A stretch of DNA of 64,000 nucleotides, taken from JBCDCY01 sp039180875. GTDB lineage: Bacteria > Pseudomonadota > Alphaproteobacteria > Rhodobacterales > Rhodobacteraceae. The notes beneath the pieces were generated by a model. It saw only the letters and a program-made list of their open reading frames with translations. It was not told where the DNA came from and did not search any database. A program made the position numbers and the translations under genes. Shown here piece by piece: positions 48,415 through 56,845 of the stretch. The stretch is taken from positions 248,001-312,000 of the forward strand of contig JBCDCY010000003.1 of NCBI GenBank assembly GCA_039180875.1. Direction: 5' to 3'. Position 1 is the stretch's first letter. Each line of letters begins with the position of its first letter.

Positions 48415-49944
48415 ATGCGAGTTCTGTGCATCCATCCAGGCGGGCTGCTTTACACCAAGATCTTCCTCCGGCTGGAGCCCCTGGGGCTCGAGGTCGTGGC
48501 CGGGGCCCTGCGGAGCGCCGGCCATGTCGTCGACCTGACCGACCTGCAGGCGGAGAGCCGGACGACGCTGCTGCGCCGCGCCGACGCGCTCGAGCCCCAG
48601 ATGATCTGCATCGCCTGCAACTACCTCGCCAACGTGCCGGAGGTGGTGGATCTGGCGAAGGACCTGAAAGCGCGCTTTCCACGGGCCGTGGTGCTGGTGG
48701 GCGGGCACTCCGTCTCCTTCATCGCGGACCAGATCCTCGACCATGCCGAGGGCGCCATCGACTGCGTGCTGCGGGGCGAAGGCGAGGCGACGATCTGCCA
48801 GGTGGCCGAGATCGTCGCCGCCGGCGATTTCGACGCGCTGCCCGAGGTGCCCGGCATGGTGACGGCCGGGGGCAAGGGGCCCCGCCCGATCTTCATCGAG
48901 AACCTCGATGACAGCGTGCCGGCGCGGGACCTGCTGCGCCACCGCCGGCGTTACTTCATCGGGATGCTGGACCCCGCGGCCTCCGTCGAGTTTTCCCGCG
49001 GCTGCCCCTGGGATTGCAGCTTTTGCTCGGCCTGGACGTTCTACGGCCGCTCCTACCGCGTCGTCTCGCCGGAGCGGGCGGTCGACGAATTGAAAGCGGT
49101 GCGCCAGGCGGGCGTCTTCCTGGTCGATGACGTCGCCTTCATCCAGGGCAAGCAAGGCATGGCGATCGGGGAGGCGGTGGCCTCCGCCGGCATCCGCAAG
49201 CAGTACTACATGGAGACGCGGGCCGACGTGCTGCTGAGGAACAAGGAGGTCTTCCGGCTCTGGCGCAAGCTCGGCCTCGAATACTTGTTCCTCGGGATCG
49301 AGGCCATTGACGCCGACGGCCTCGACACCTTCCGCAAACGCTCCTCGGTCGAGATGAACGACGAGGCGCTGGCCTTCGCCCGCTCCCTCGGCCTGCAGGT
49401 GGCGGTCAACCTGATCGCCGATCCGGACTGGGATCGGGAGCGCTTCCGGGTGATCCGGCAGTGGGCCCTGGAGGTGCCGGAGATCGTCAACATCTCCATC
49501 AACACGCCTTATCCGGGAACTGAGAGCTGGCAGACCAACGACCGCGCGCTCTCGACCCGAGACTATCGCCTGTTCGACATCCAGCACGCAGTGATGCCGA
49601 CGAAGCTGCCGCTGGCGGAGTTCTACGCCGAGATGATCGAGACGCAGAAGGTCATGGCGATGAAGCATCTCGGCTGGTCGACCGCCTGGCGGCTGTCGGG
49701 CGTGCTGGCCGGACGGCTGGCCCGCGGCCAGACGAATTTCCTGCGGATGCTCTTCAAGTTCAACAGCGTCTACAGCGTGGAGAAGCTGTTGGCCGACCAT
49801 GCGGGGCCGGTGCGCTATGAGCTGCCCCTGCCGCCCGAGGAGAAGAAGACGAACCCGAAGAACCTCTACATCCATGCCCCCGGCGGGCGTCGTGGCCGGG
49901 CGCTCGACAAGGCCGATCAGGAGTTCGTCGCGGCCAGCCGGTAA
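48415..49944 (+). CDS. hpnR: Hopanoid C-3 methylase, B12-binding radical SAM enzyme
   Basis: 509 aa. Adds a methyl group at C-3 of the hopanoid A ring. Order: N-terminal cobalamin-binding-like region (MRVLCIHPGGLLYTKIFLRL, ICIACNYLANVPEVVDLAKD, VVLVGGHSVSFIADQILDH), then radical SAM domain with the cluster motif Cys197-Cys201-Cys204 (SRGCPWDCSFCSAWTFYGRS), then a C-terminal extension with LFDIQHAVMPTKLPLAEFY and ADHAGPVRYE. The wording of these blocks matches what I know of HpnR rather than the C-2 methylase HpnP or other HpnJ-like proteins. It has its own leader; no other hopanoid gene lies in the window. The C-terminal ~100 residues are typical of the family. Confidence 0.88.
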   Translation: MRVLCIHPGGLLYTKIFLRLEPLGLEVVAGALRSAGHVVDLTDLQAESRTTLLRRADALEPQMICIACNYLANVPEVVDLAKDLKARFPRAVVLVGGHSVSFIADQILDHAEGAIDCVLRGEGEATICQVAEIVAAGDFDALPEVPGMVTAGGKGPRPIFIENLDDSVPARDLLRHRRRYFIGMLDPAASVEFSRGCPWDCSFCSAWTFYGRSYRVVSPERAVDELKAVRQAGVFLVDDVAFIQGKQGMAIGEAVASAGIRKQYYMETRADVLLRNKEVFRLWRKLGLEYLFLGIEAIDADGLDTFRKRSSVEMNDEALAFARSLGLQVAVNLIADPDWDRERFRVIRQWALEVPEIVNISINTPYPGTESWQTNDRALSTRDYRLFDIQHAVMPTKLPLAEFYAEMIETQKVMAMKHLGWSTAWRLSGVLAGRLARGQTNFLRMLFKFNSVYSVEKLLADHAGPVRYELPLPPEEKKTNPKNLYIHAPGGRRGRALDKADQEFVAASR

Positions 49945-49995
49945 GTAGGAGATTGCTCCGTCGCCACCTCCGGCACCCCGGTGCGCCAGCACCGG

Positions 49996-50030
49996 ATCGC
50001 GCCCGACCCGCCCCCCAGGGCGGGCGCGAT
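49996..50030. terminator. Hairpin between convergent hpnR and dhaL
   Basis: Perfect 10-bp arms ATCGCGCCCG (49996-50005) and CGGGCGCGAT (50021-50030), with more C/G pairing possible in the loop. It sits between the two convergent gene ends, where a bidirectional terminator is expected. No T-run. Confidence 0.55.
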
Positions 50031-50124
50031 GCGCCCACCCTCGGGTCCGGCGCGATCCTCACCTCTTGAACGCGCTGGTCAGACTCGCCCGGAGCTAACA
50101 GTCGATCGCAGCGACCGGGAGCGC

Positions 50125-50733
50125 TCAACGATCCGCGACAAGCCCATCCAGAATACGGCGAAAGGCGCGCATGCCCGGATCGTCCAGGCCTTGGCTGCGC
50201 TCGCCGAACATGCGGGCCCGGCCGAGGCGGTTCGGGCGGTCGCGAAAAGCCTCGAGCGCCTGGTCGGTCGCCTGATCGACGGCGGAGAGGATCGCCCCAG
50301 GCTCGGCCTTCCCGCTCGCCGCCTCCGCCGCCGCGTCGAGAACGTCCAGCACGCTCTTGTCGCCGAGCGCCCCCTTGCCCCGCGCCATCATCGCGTCGCG
50401 GGCCGCGGAGAGGAGCGCGCCCACCTCGTCCCAACCCGCCTCCTCCCGCCCCTTCGTCGCCTTCGCCGCCGCCATGAACCCCGTCGCCACCAGCGTCCCG
50501 AAGGACGACGACGAGGCCCGCTGAAACGCCTTGGCGAGCGCTAGGAACGCCTGGCCCAGATCCGCCGGCAATTCCGCCGCCGCAGCCTCCGCCCAACCTT
50601 TCGAGACGGTGATGCCCAAGTCCCCGTCGCCAAGCTGGCCGTCGAGCGCGTTCAGCTCGTCGGCCGACGCCGCCGCCACCGGCGCGATCCGGGCAGCGGC
50701 GGCCGCGAGGTCGGCTGCGGTGAAGCCGCTCAT
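50125..50733 (-). CDS. dhaL: DhaL subunit of a dihydroxyacetone-type kinase
   Basis: 202 aa, ATG 50733 overlapping the dhaK stop by 4 bp. The nucleotide-binding helical-barrel protein: LNALDGQLGDGDLGITVSKG carries the conserved Asp cluster that holds two Mg ions, followed by SSSSFGTLVATGFMAAAK. Phosphorylates the ketose bound by DhaK. No DhaM/PTS gene is present in the window, so the phosphoryl donor (ATP or a distant DhaM) is open. Confidence 0.92.
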   Translation of the reverse strand: MSGFTAADLAAAAARIAPVAAASADELNALDGQLGDGDLGITVSKGWAEAAAAELPADLGQAFLALAKAFQRASSSSFGTLVATGFMAAAKATKGREEAGWDEVGALLSAARDAMMARGKGALGDKSVLDVLDAAAEAASGKAEPGAILSAVDQATDQALEAFRDRPNRLGRARMFGERSQGLDDPGMRAFRRILDGLVADR

Positions 50734-51722
50734 CCCACGCGCCAAAAGGCGCAGTCGCAGGGGGCCTTCAGCAACGCCTCGAGCTCCGCATCGAGGTGGC
50801 AGAGCGTGATGGTCGCCCCCGTCATCTCCATCGACGTGGCGTAGCGCCCGACGAGCGGCATTACGATCTCCGCCCCCGCTGCCTCCAACCGGGTCTTGGC
50901 GCGGGCATACATGATGTAGAGCTCCTCGGCCGGCGTGGCGCCGAGGGAGTTCACCATGATGGAGACGCGCCCCGCCGGCGCCTTATCGGCCATCAGCCGC
51001 TCCATCATCTCGTCGACGATCGCATCGGCCGGCTTCAGCTGATCGCGCCAGATGCCGGGCTCGCCGTGCATGCCCATGCCCATCTCCATCTCGCTCTCGC
51101 CGATCTCGAAGGTCGGCTTGCCGGCCTGGGGCACGGTGCAGGGGGTGAGCGCCATGCCGATGGAGCGGCAGGCATCGGCGGTCTTTTGGGCGATGCGGGT
51201 GACCTCGGCGAGATCCGCCTTCTCCTCCGCCTTGGCGCCGGCGATCTTGTAGGCGTAGACCAGGCCCCCGGTGCCGCGGCGCTTCTCCGCCTCCTCCGGC
51301 GGGGCGGAGACCACATCGTCGGCCAAGAGCACAGTGGTGGAGGCGATGTCGTCCTCCATCTCCACCATCTCGCCGGCCATGTCGAAGTTCATCACGTCGC
51401 CGCCGTAATTGCCGTAGAGCCGCAGGATCCCGGCGCCACCATGTGCCGCGCGCATCGCCCCCGCCATCTCCTCGGCCGAGGGGGAGGCGAAGACGTCGCC
51501 GATGGCGCAGGCGTCGAGCAGCCCGGTGCCGACATAGCCGGTGAAGACCGGCAGATGGCCGGAGCCGCCACCGGTCACGATGCCGACCTTGCCCGCCGTC
51601 GCGCCACCGGCCCGGGCGATCACCCGCCGCTCCGGCTGCACATAGTATTCGGGGTGTGCGGCGGTCAGGCCCACGAGCATCTCATCCACGTAGGACGCGG
51701 GGTCGTTCAGGATCTTTTTCAT
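50730..51722 (-). CDS. dhaK: DhaK subunit of a dihydroxyacetone-type kinase
   Basis: 330 aa from ATG 51722. Substrate-binding subunit: MKKILNDPASYVDEMLVGLT, GGGSGHLPVFTGYVG and the substrate-linking His in MEMGMGMHGEPG (hemiaminal with the ketose). Shares an operon with dhaL and follows the transporter genes. Because of the sugar/polyol-type importer, the substrate may be dihydroxyacetone, but related split kinases use erythrulose and other ketoses, so the name marks the family only. Confidence 0.92.
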   Translation of the reverse strand: MKKILNDPASYVDEMLVGLTAAHPEYYVQPERRVIARAGGATAGKVGIVTGGGSGHLPVFTGYVGTGLLDACAIGDVFASPSAEEMAGAMRAAHGGAGILRLYGNYGGDVMNFDMAGEMVEMEDDIASTTVLLADDVVSAPPEEAEKRRGTGGLVYAYKIAGAKAEEKADLAEVTRIAQKTADACRSIGMALTPCTVPQAGKPTFEIGESEMEMGMGMHGEPGIWRDQLKPADAIVDEMMERLMADKAPAGRVSIMVNSLGATPAEELYIMYARAKTRLEAAGAEIVMPLVGRYATSMEMTGATITLCHLDAELEALLKAPCDCAFWRVG

Positions 51723-51744
51723 GGGGCAGCTCCGGGTGCTTGGA

Positions 51745-52773
51745 TCAGAACGGCTCCAGCCCATCGGCCAGGCTGGCAAAGACCGGATGGTCCGGCAGGA
51801 AAGTCCGCGGCTCGACCTCCACCGTGCCGCGCCAGCCATGGCCGCGATCCACGGTCAGCATCGGCGCGCCGCGAAAGCCGCCGCGCAGGATCGTGGCGCG
51901 GAGGAAGGTCATGAAGGGCACGCGCCTCTCCCAGTGATGCACGACCGGATCGGCGCGGGGATTTGGCAGGATCACGTGGTACGGGTCACCGCCCGAGACG
52001 TTGGCCTTGATGCAGAAGTCGGGCGCAAACTCGATGAGCTGGCCCTGCCCGCCTTCGTGGAGCAGTTGGATGCCGGGATCTTCCTCAGTGCCGGCAAGTC
52101 TGCCGAAAAGCTCGAGATCGAAGCAGAACGGGTCCCAATCGCCGAGATTGGCGACGACCGGATCAACGCCCTCGCGCGCGCCGAACGTCGAGAACTTCTG
52201 GCGGAAATCGACGTTGCCGATACGCTCGCTGAACCACTGGAGCGCCTCGGGAAACCGGCCGTGCCTGGCCCGCGCCGAAGCAATCGCCAACTTCGTCGCG
52301 TCGCTGGCGGGGGAGATCGTCGGCGTCGGAGGTATTGGGGCTGACGGCTCGCCGGCCGCCAAAGCGTGCTGCCGTCGCTCGAATTCCTGCATAAAGTCGG
52401 ACATCTCGCCCAACCGTGCCTCGGCAGCTGCGCGGTCCTCGGCTGACAAGGCCCCGAGGCGCGCCGCCATTTCCTCTTCGATCTTCCGGATGGCGTCGGG
52501 ATCGAACAGCTCCGAAATTGCCTCCCGAGGCGTCGGCTCCTCGCACTCGAAGCGGTAGCCGATGTCGCGCAGCCGGGCCTCGATCCGGCGGAGATTTCGG
52601 ACGATGCGGCCGAAGACCTCGTCGAGCAACTCGTCTCGCTCATCCTCGGAGACCGGGGGCACCGGGGTGAACCCCAACTCCGGTCCGTAGGCGGCTTCGT
52701 CGAGCCGGTGCACCAAAGCACCCCAGGCTGTTTCATGCTCGCCTGCGCGGTATCGGGAGAGGAGTGAGGCCAT
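51745..52773 (-). CDS. Unknown protein, possibly SUKH (SMI1/KNR4)-like
   Basis: 342 aa, cytoplasmic, no signal or membrane segment. The N-terminal half is helical and charged (MASLLSRYRAGEHETAWGAL, RRIEARLRDIGYRFE). The second half has FPEALQWFSERIGNVDF, then DPVVANLGDWDPFCFDLELF and an ending with FLRATILRGGFRGAP, in an order that recalls SUKH-superfamily proteins, which include toxin-immunity proteins. The resemblance is weak and from memory. It lies between the binding-protein gene and dhaK, 22 bp before the latter, and a 13-bp-arm hairpin separates it from the binding-protein gene. Confidence 0.5.
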   Translation of the reverse strand: MASLLSRYRAGEHETAWGALVHRLDEAAYGPELGFTPVPPVSEDERDELLDEVFGRIVRNLRRIEARLRDIGYRFECEEPTPREAISELFDPDAIRKIEEEMAARLGALSAEDRAAAEARLGEMSDFMQEFERRQHALAAGEPSAPIPPTPTISPASDATKLAIASARARHGRFPEALQWFSERIGNVDFRQKFSTFGAREGVDPVVANLGDWDPFCFDLELFGRLAGTEEDPGIQLLHEGGQGQLIEFAPDFCIKANVSGGDPYHVILPNPRADPVVHHWERRVPFMTFLRATILRGGFRGAPMLTVDRGHGWRGTVEVEPRTFLPDHPVFASLADGLEPF

Positions 52774-52793
52774 CGTCAGTCGGCGCCAAGGAC

Positions 52794-52824
52794 CGCGCCC
52801 CCGGGGTCGGTCCCCGGGGGCGCG
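52794..52824 (-). promoter_or_regulatory. Very strong hairpin after the Tat-exported binding-protein gene
   Basis: Perfect 13-bp arms CGCGCCCCCGGGG (52794-52806) and CCCCGGGGGCGCG (52812-52824) with loop TCGGT, 13 bp past the binding-protein stop (52837, minus strand). No T-run, so it may protect the upstream mRNA end or partly terminate before the downstream genes. Confidence 0.65.
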
Positions 52825-52836
52825 GGCGCCGCCGTG

Positions 52837-54363
52837 TCAGATCTTGTAGCCGAGGGCGCGGGCGCCATCGACGAAGTTCTTGTACTGCGCCTTCTGGCTG
52901 TCGAGGCCGAGGCGTTGGGAGATCTGCACCCACTCCTCCGCCGCCTCGTCCAGCGCCTGCTGCGACGTGAGCTCGCCCGAGATCGCCTTGGAGATGTTGC
53001 GGCCGAGCGCATCGGCATATTCCGGCGCCCCCTCCCAGAAGAACTGCGGATAGCCGACCTCGACGTTGGCAAGCCCCGCGTCCAGGTGGTTCCGCGCCCG
53101 CCCGAAGGTCTGAAAGATCCCGTCGTTCGTCGGGTAGATGTCGTTCGTGCCGCGCTGGGGATTGGGCTCGATATACATCTGGGCCGCCGCGTCGGTGTAG
53201 TGCGACGCGCCGAACGGGTCGGAGCCGCAATAGGGGTCGGCGACGATCCGGTCGGAATAATCCGGATGCGACATCCGGTAGATGAAGTAGAAGGCCGCGT
53301 CCTTCACGTCCTGGGGCAGGTTGGCCGGGATCGAGGCGGTGCGGCACCAGAGGCTGATGGCGCGGTGCACGACCTCTCCGTCATCATGGCGCCAACCGGG
53401 GACGATGGCGGCGCCCTGATCCTCGGCCTTCTCGACGCCCTGCTGCTGCACGGTGAACTCGGCGAGGTCGATCCACCAGACCGACATGACGTCGGAGCCC
53501 GACTGCCAGCGCTGGATGGTGGTGCCGATGTCCATCGCCTCGGCCCCCGGCGGGCCGAACTTGATGATCTCGCGGTACATGTCGAGGGACTCGGCCGCTT
53601 TGCCCTGGTTGATCACCGGGTTCATGTTCTCGTCGAAGTAGTTCACGCCGGCCGAGGCCGCGATGTCCATCCAGAAGCCCCATCCGAAGTTCGGCGGGTT
53701 CACGACCATCGAGGTGCCGTAGATGCCTTGGGAGGAGAGCTCCTCCGTCATGAACTGGGTGACCTTGAGGAAGTCGTCCCAGGTCGTCGGCACCTCGAGG
53801 TTCTGCTGGAAGCGGCTGGAGAACTTGTTCTGCAGCTCGGCGTTCTCGAAGAACGATTTGCGGTAGTGCAGGATGTGGATGTCGCCGTCGAGCATCACGC
53901 CATATGTGTTGCCAGACCACTTGGTGTAGAACTCGCGATAGGCCGGCATCACCCAGTCGAGGTAGTCCTGACTGCCGGCATATTGCTCGAAATAGGCATC
54001 GAGCGGCTCGAGCTGCCCGGTCTCGGCGAAGGCCCCGAAGAAGAGCGAGGGGTACTGCACGAAGTCGAAGCGCGGTTGGCGGGAGAGGAGCTGCGGCAGG
54101 ATCTTGGCCACCGCATCGCCACCGTCGTAGTTCTCCCGCCCCGCAATGCCGACGCCCGCCTCCTGCATCATCAGGTCAGAGAGCCAGAGCGGCGCGTGCA
54201 GCCAGTTCGAGTCCTGGAAGTAGGTGAGCTCCTTGCCGCCGAAATTCGGCGTCTCCTGGCCCCAGGCGAGCCGGCCGGGCATCCCCATGCCGGCCGCGGC
54301 CCCTGCGCCGAGCGCCACGTTCTTCATGAATTTCCGCCGTGTCCACGCGCTGAAGACACCCAT
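52837..54363 (-). CDS. Extracellular solute-binding protein, sugar/polyol type, Tat signal
   Basis: 508 aa. Twin-arginine signal WTRRKFMKNVALGAGAAAG (TRRKFMK matches the Tat consensus), cleaved near WGQ-ET. Long family-1-like binding protein (LTYFQDSNWLHAPLWLSDLM, PTTWDDFLKVTQFM, WQSGSDVMSVWWIDLAEFTV), longer than the usual 400-430 aa, as in binding proteins of glycerol- and polyol-type systems that use two ATPases. Tat export implies folding before export. Downstream of both ATPase genes on the same strand. Confidence 0.9.
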   Translation of the reverse strand: MGVFSAWTRRKFMKNVALGAGAAAGMGMPGRLAWGQETPNFGGKELTYFQDSNWLHAPLWLSDLMMQEAGVGIAGRENYDGGDAVAKILPQLLSRQPRFDFVQYPSLFFGAFAETGQLEPLDAYFEQYAGSQDYLDWVMPAYREFYTKWSGNTYGVMLDGDIHILHYRKSFFENAELQNKFSSRFQQNLEVPTTWDDFLKVTQFMTEELSSQGIYGTSMVVNPPNFGWGFWMDIAASAGVNYFDENMNPVINQGKAAESLDMYREIIKFGPPGAEAMDIGTTIQRWQSGSDVMSVWWIDLAEFTVQQQGVEKAEDQGAAIVPGWRHDDGEVVHRAISLWCRTASIPANLPQDVKDAAFYFIYRMSHPDYSDRIVADPYCGSDPFGASHYTDAAAQMYIEPNPQRGTNDIYPTNDGIFQTFGRARNHLDAGLANVEVGYPQFFWEGAPEYADALGRNISKAISGELTSQQALDEAAEEWVQISQRLGLDSQKAQYKNFVDGARALGYKI

Positions 54364-54425
54364 GATCAGTCCTCCCTATGGTCAGTGTCGGGCCGGCTTC
54401 GCGCCGGTTCTGGTTGGCGCGGTCC

Positions 54426-55526
54426 TCAGGCGACCAGCGCTTGCGTCTCTTTGTCGAACACCATCACATCGCCGAGCGCGACGTCGAAGCGCACCGCCTC
54501 GCCCGCCTCGGCCCGGGTGGCCGGGGGGACGAGGGCCTGGAAGGTCACGCCGCCGTTCTTCAGCGTCAGGATGGAGCGTTCGCCGAGATATTCGTTGATC
54601 GCCACCTCACCGCCGATCGGGCTGCCGGCGTCGGTCAGGTGCAGGTTTTGCGGGCGGACGCCGACAATGAACGCCTCGCCGCCATGGCGCGCCACCGCCT
54701 CCGCCCGCTCGGGCGAGAGGGGGAAGGCCAGATCGCCGTCGGTGGCGTGCATGGTCGTGGCACCGTTCGCCGCGTCCCGGCGCACCTCGATGAAGTTGGT
54801 GGGCGGCTCGCCGATGAAGTCGGCGACGAAGACGTTGGCCGGTCGGTCGTAGAGCTCGTTGCGCGTACCCACCTGCTGCAGGCGGGCGTTCGACATCACC
54901 GCCACCCGGTCGGCGAGCGCCAGGGCCTCCACCTGGTCATGGGTGACGTAGACCATGGTGCGGCCGAGCTCGCGGTGCAGGCGTTTCAGGTCGAACAGCA
55001 TCTGGAACTTCAGATGCGCGTCCAGGTGGCTCATCACCTCGTCGAGGATGAAGACGGAGGGATCGCGGATCAGCGCCCGGCCGAGGCTCACCCGTTGTTG
55101 CTGCCCGCCGGAGAGCGCCGGCGGCTTCTCCCCCAGGATGTCGGTGATGCGGAGCAGCTCGGCCACCCGGCGGGCGCGGCTGCGCCGTTCGGCATCGGCG
55201 ACGCCCCGCACCTCGAGCGGGAAGGCCAGGTTCTCCTCCACCGTGAAGTTGGGGTAGAGCGCATAGGTCTCGAAGGCCATCGCCACGTTGCGCTCCTGCG
55301 GCTCGAGATCGTTCACCCGGGTGGCGCCGAAGTGGATGTCGCCCGAACTGATGCCCTCAAGCCCCACGATCATGCGCAGCGTCGAGGTCTTGCCGCAGCC
55401 CGACGGGCCGAGCAGCGCCACGAACTCCCCATCCCGGATCTGCAGGTCCAGATCCTGCACCGCATGCACGGCGGCCCGGCCGGCGCCGTAGATCTTGTTC
55501 ACGCGGGTGAGGGTGACGTCGGCCAT
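54426..55526 (-). CDS. Sugar/polyol ABC ATPase with altered Q-loop and Walker B
   Basis: 366 aa. Walker A GPSGCGKTS at 40-48, signature LSGGQ at 138-142 and switch His196 are normal, but the Q-loop has Glu86 instead of Gln (VAMAFETYALYP) and the Walker B end reads LDEVMSHLDA (Val in place of the usual Pro after Glu). C-terminal regulatory domain as in UgpC/MalK (IVGVRPQNLHL). Forms a probable heterodimer with the next ATPase, which is encoded 2 bp upstream. The changes are read directly; their effect is unknown. Confidence 0.9.
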   Translation of the reverse strand: MADVTLTRVNKIYGAGRAAVHAVQDLDLQIRDGEFVALLGPSGCGKTSTLRMIVGLEGISSGDIHFGATRVNDLEPQERNVAMAFETYALYPNFTVEENLAFPLEVRGVADAERRSRARRVAELLRITDILGEKPPALSGGQQQRVSLGRALIRDPSVFILDEVMSHLDAHLKFQMLFDLKRLHRELGRTMVYVTHDQVEALALADRVAVMSNARLQQVGTRNELYDRPANVFVADFIGEPPTNFIEVRRDAANGATTMHATDGDLAFPLSPERAEAVARHGGEAFIVGVRPQNLHLTDAGSPIGGEVAINEYLGERSILTLKNGGVTFQALVPPATRAEAGEAVRFDVALGDVMVFDKETQALVA

Positions 55527-55528
55527 GG

Positions 55529-56623
55529 TCAGAGCATCAGGTTCCGCCCGGTCTCGGGATCAAAGAGGTGGATCGCCTCGACCGCGAGGCCGAGGGTGAC
55601 GGGATCGGCATGGTCGAAGACCCGCTCCGGCCGCGTGAGCGCAGTGAGCTTCTGCCCGCCGACATCGGCGATCATCACGCCGGTGGAGCCGAGCGCCTCG
55701 AACAGATCGACCCGGCCCTCGATCGGCGTGCCCTCCGGCAATTCATCAGCCGGGCGGAGGTGCTGGGGGCGAAGGCCGACGGTCACGCGCCGGTCGCCCC
55801 GCCCGTTCAGCTTGGCCCGCTGCGCCTCGGTCAGCGTGAGCGTCAGCCCTCCGGCCCGGGCGATCAGGCACCCCGCCTCCTCCGCCAACTCAGCGCGGAT
55901 CACGTTGATCGTCGGCTGGCCGAGATGTTCTGCCACGAAGAGCGTCGCGGGCTGCTCGAAGAGCTCCCGCGGCCCGGCCACATGGGTGAGGCGCCCACCG
56001 TTCCCCATCACCCCGATCCGGTCGCCAAGGCTCAGCGCCTCCGCGTAGTCGTGGGTGACGTAAAGCGTCGCCACCCGGCGCAGATCCTCGAGCTGATGGA
56101 ACTGAGAGCGCAGTTCGTGCCGGATCTTGGCATCCAGATGGCTGATCGGCTCGTCGAGCAGAAAGACCTCCGGATCGGCCACCAGGGTGCGACCCAGCGC
56201 CGTGCGCTGCTTTTGCCCGCCGGAGATCTGGCCGGGCTTGCGCTCCAGAAGATGGTCGATGCGGAGGAGCTTGGTGACGTCCGCCACCCGCCGCGCGATC
56301 GCCGCCCGGGGCACCCGCTGGGCCTTGAGCGGGGAGGCGATGTTCTGCGCGACGGTCATGTGGGGGTAGAGCGCATAGCTCTCGAACGTCATGGCGACCC
56401 GGCGCTGATAGGGCGGCAGGCGCGTCACGTCCCGCCCGCCCACGCGGATCGTGCCCTGGTCGGGTGTCTCGAGCCCCGCGATCAGCCGCAGCAGCGATGT
56501 CTTGCCGATGCCGGAGGGGCCGACGATGACGAAGAACTCGCCCTCCTCCACCTCCAGGCTCAGATCGTCGATGACGGGAAAATCCCAGCCCTTGCAAAGC
56601 CCCTCGACCACGAGCCGCCCCAT
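55529..56623 (-). CDS. Sugar/polyol ABC ATPase with altered Q-loop
   Basis: 364 aa. Walker A GPSGIGKTS at 35-43, Glu81 in the Q-loop position (VAMTFESYALYPHM), signature reads ISGGQ at 133-137 (the usual Leu is Ile), Walker B LLDEPISHLDA and His191 followed by DYAEAL in place of the usual DQxEA. C-terminal regulatory domain present. Two distinct ATPases beside two permeases recall glycerol-type GlpST transporters of rhizobia. Gene 2 bp before the second ATPase gene. Confidence 0.9.
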   Translation of the reverse strand: MGRLVVEGLCKGWDFPVIDDLSLEVEEGEFFVIVGPSGIGKTSLLRLIAGLETPDQGTIRVGGRDVTRLPPYQRRVAMTFESYALYPHMTVAQNIASPLKAQRVPRAAIARRVADVTKLLRIDHLLERKPGQISGGQKQRTALGRTLVADPEVFLLDEPISHLDAKIRHELRSQFHQLEDLRRVATLYVTHDYAEALSLGDRIGVMGNGGRLTHVAGPRELFEQPATLFVAEHLGQPTINVIRAELAEEAGCLIARAGGLTLTLTEAQRAKLNGRGDRRVTVGLRPQHLRPADELPEGTPIEGRVDLFEALGSTGVMIADVGGQKLTALTRPERVFDHADPVTLGLAVEAIHLFDPETGRNLML

Positions 56624-56650
56624 CAGTGGGTCCCTTTCCAGGCCGGACGC

Positions 56651-56845
56651 TCACTCATCGCCGAGCCTCCGCAAGTTCGCCCTGTCGCGCGCAAAATCGA
56701 TCAGCGTCTCGATCCGGGTCAACCGGGTGCCGTGGTCGTTGGTCGTGCGCTGAAGATCCTTCACCTCGCCCTCTAACGCCCCGAGCCGGTGGTCGATGAG
56801 GGCGAGCCGCTTGAAGCCCTCTCCGAGATCGCCGATCCAGCTCAC
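56651..56845 (-). CDS. Small coiled-coil protein coupled to an RHH gene
   Basis: 64 aa, GTG 56845 overlapping the RHH gene stop by 4 bp (GTGA). The middle (DHRLGALEGEVKDLQRTTND to LTRIETLIDF) has heptad spacing typical of a short coiled coil; no membrane segment. Resembles holin-accessory or XhlA-like helices only in style. It has no recognised domain. Its translation coupling with the RHH gene suggests that the two form a functional pair inside the transporter operon. Confidence 0.55.
   Translation of the reverse strand: MSWIGDLGEGFKRLALIDHRLGALEGEVKDLQRTTNDHGTRLTRIETLIDFARDRANLRRLGDE

Noticed and set aside
46927..49992. 1021-codon minus-strand frame antisense to the amidohydrolase and hpnR
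   Set aside because: Covers two genes with intact metal-site and radical-SAM motifs; itself lacks any domain.
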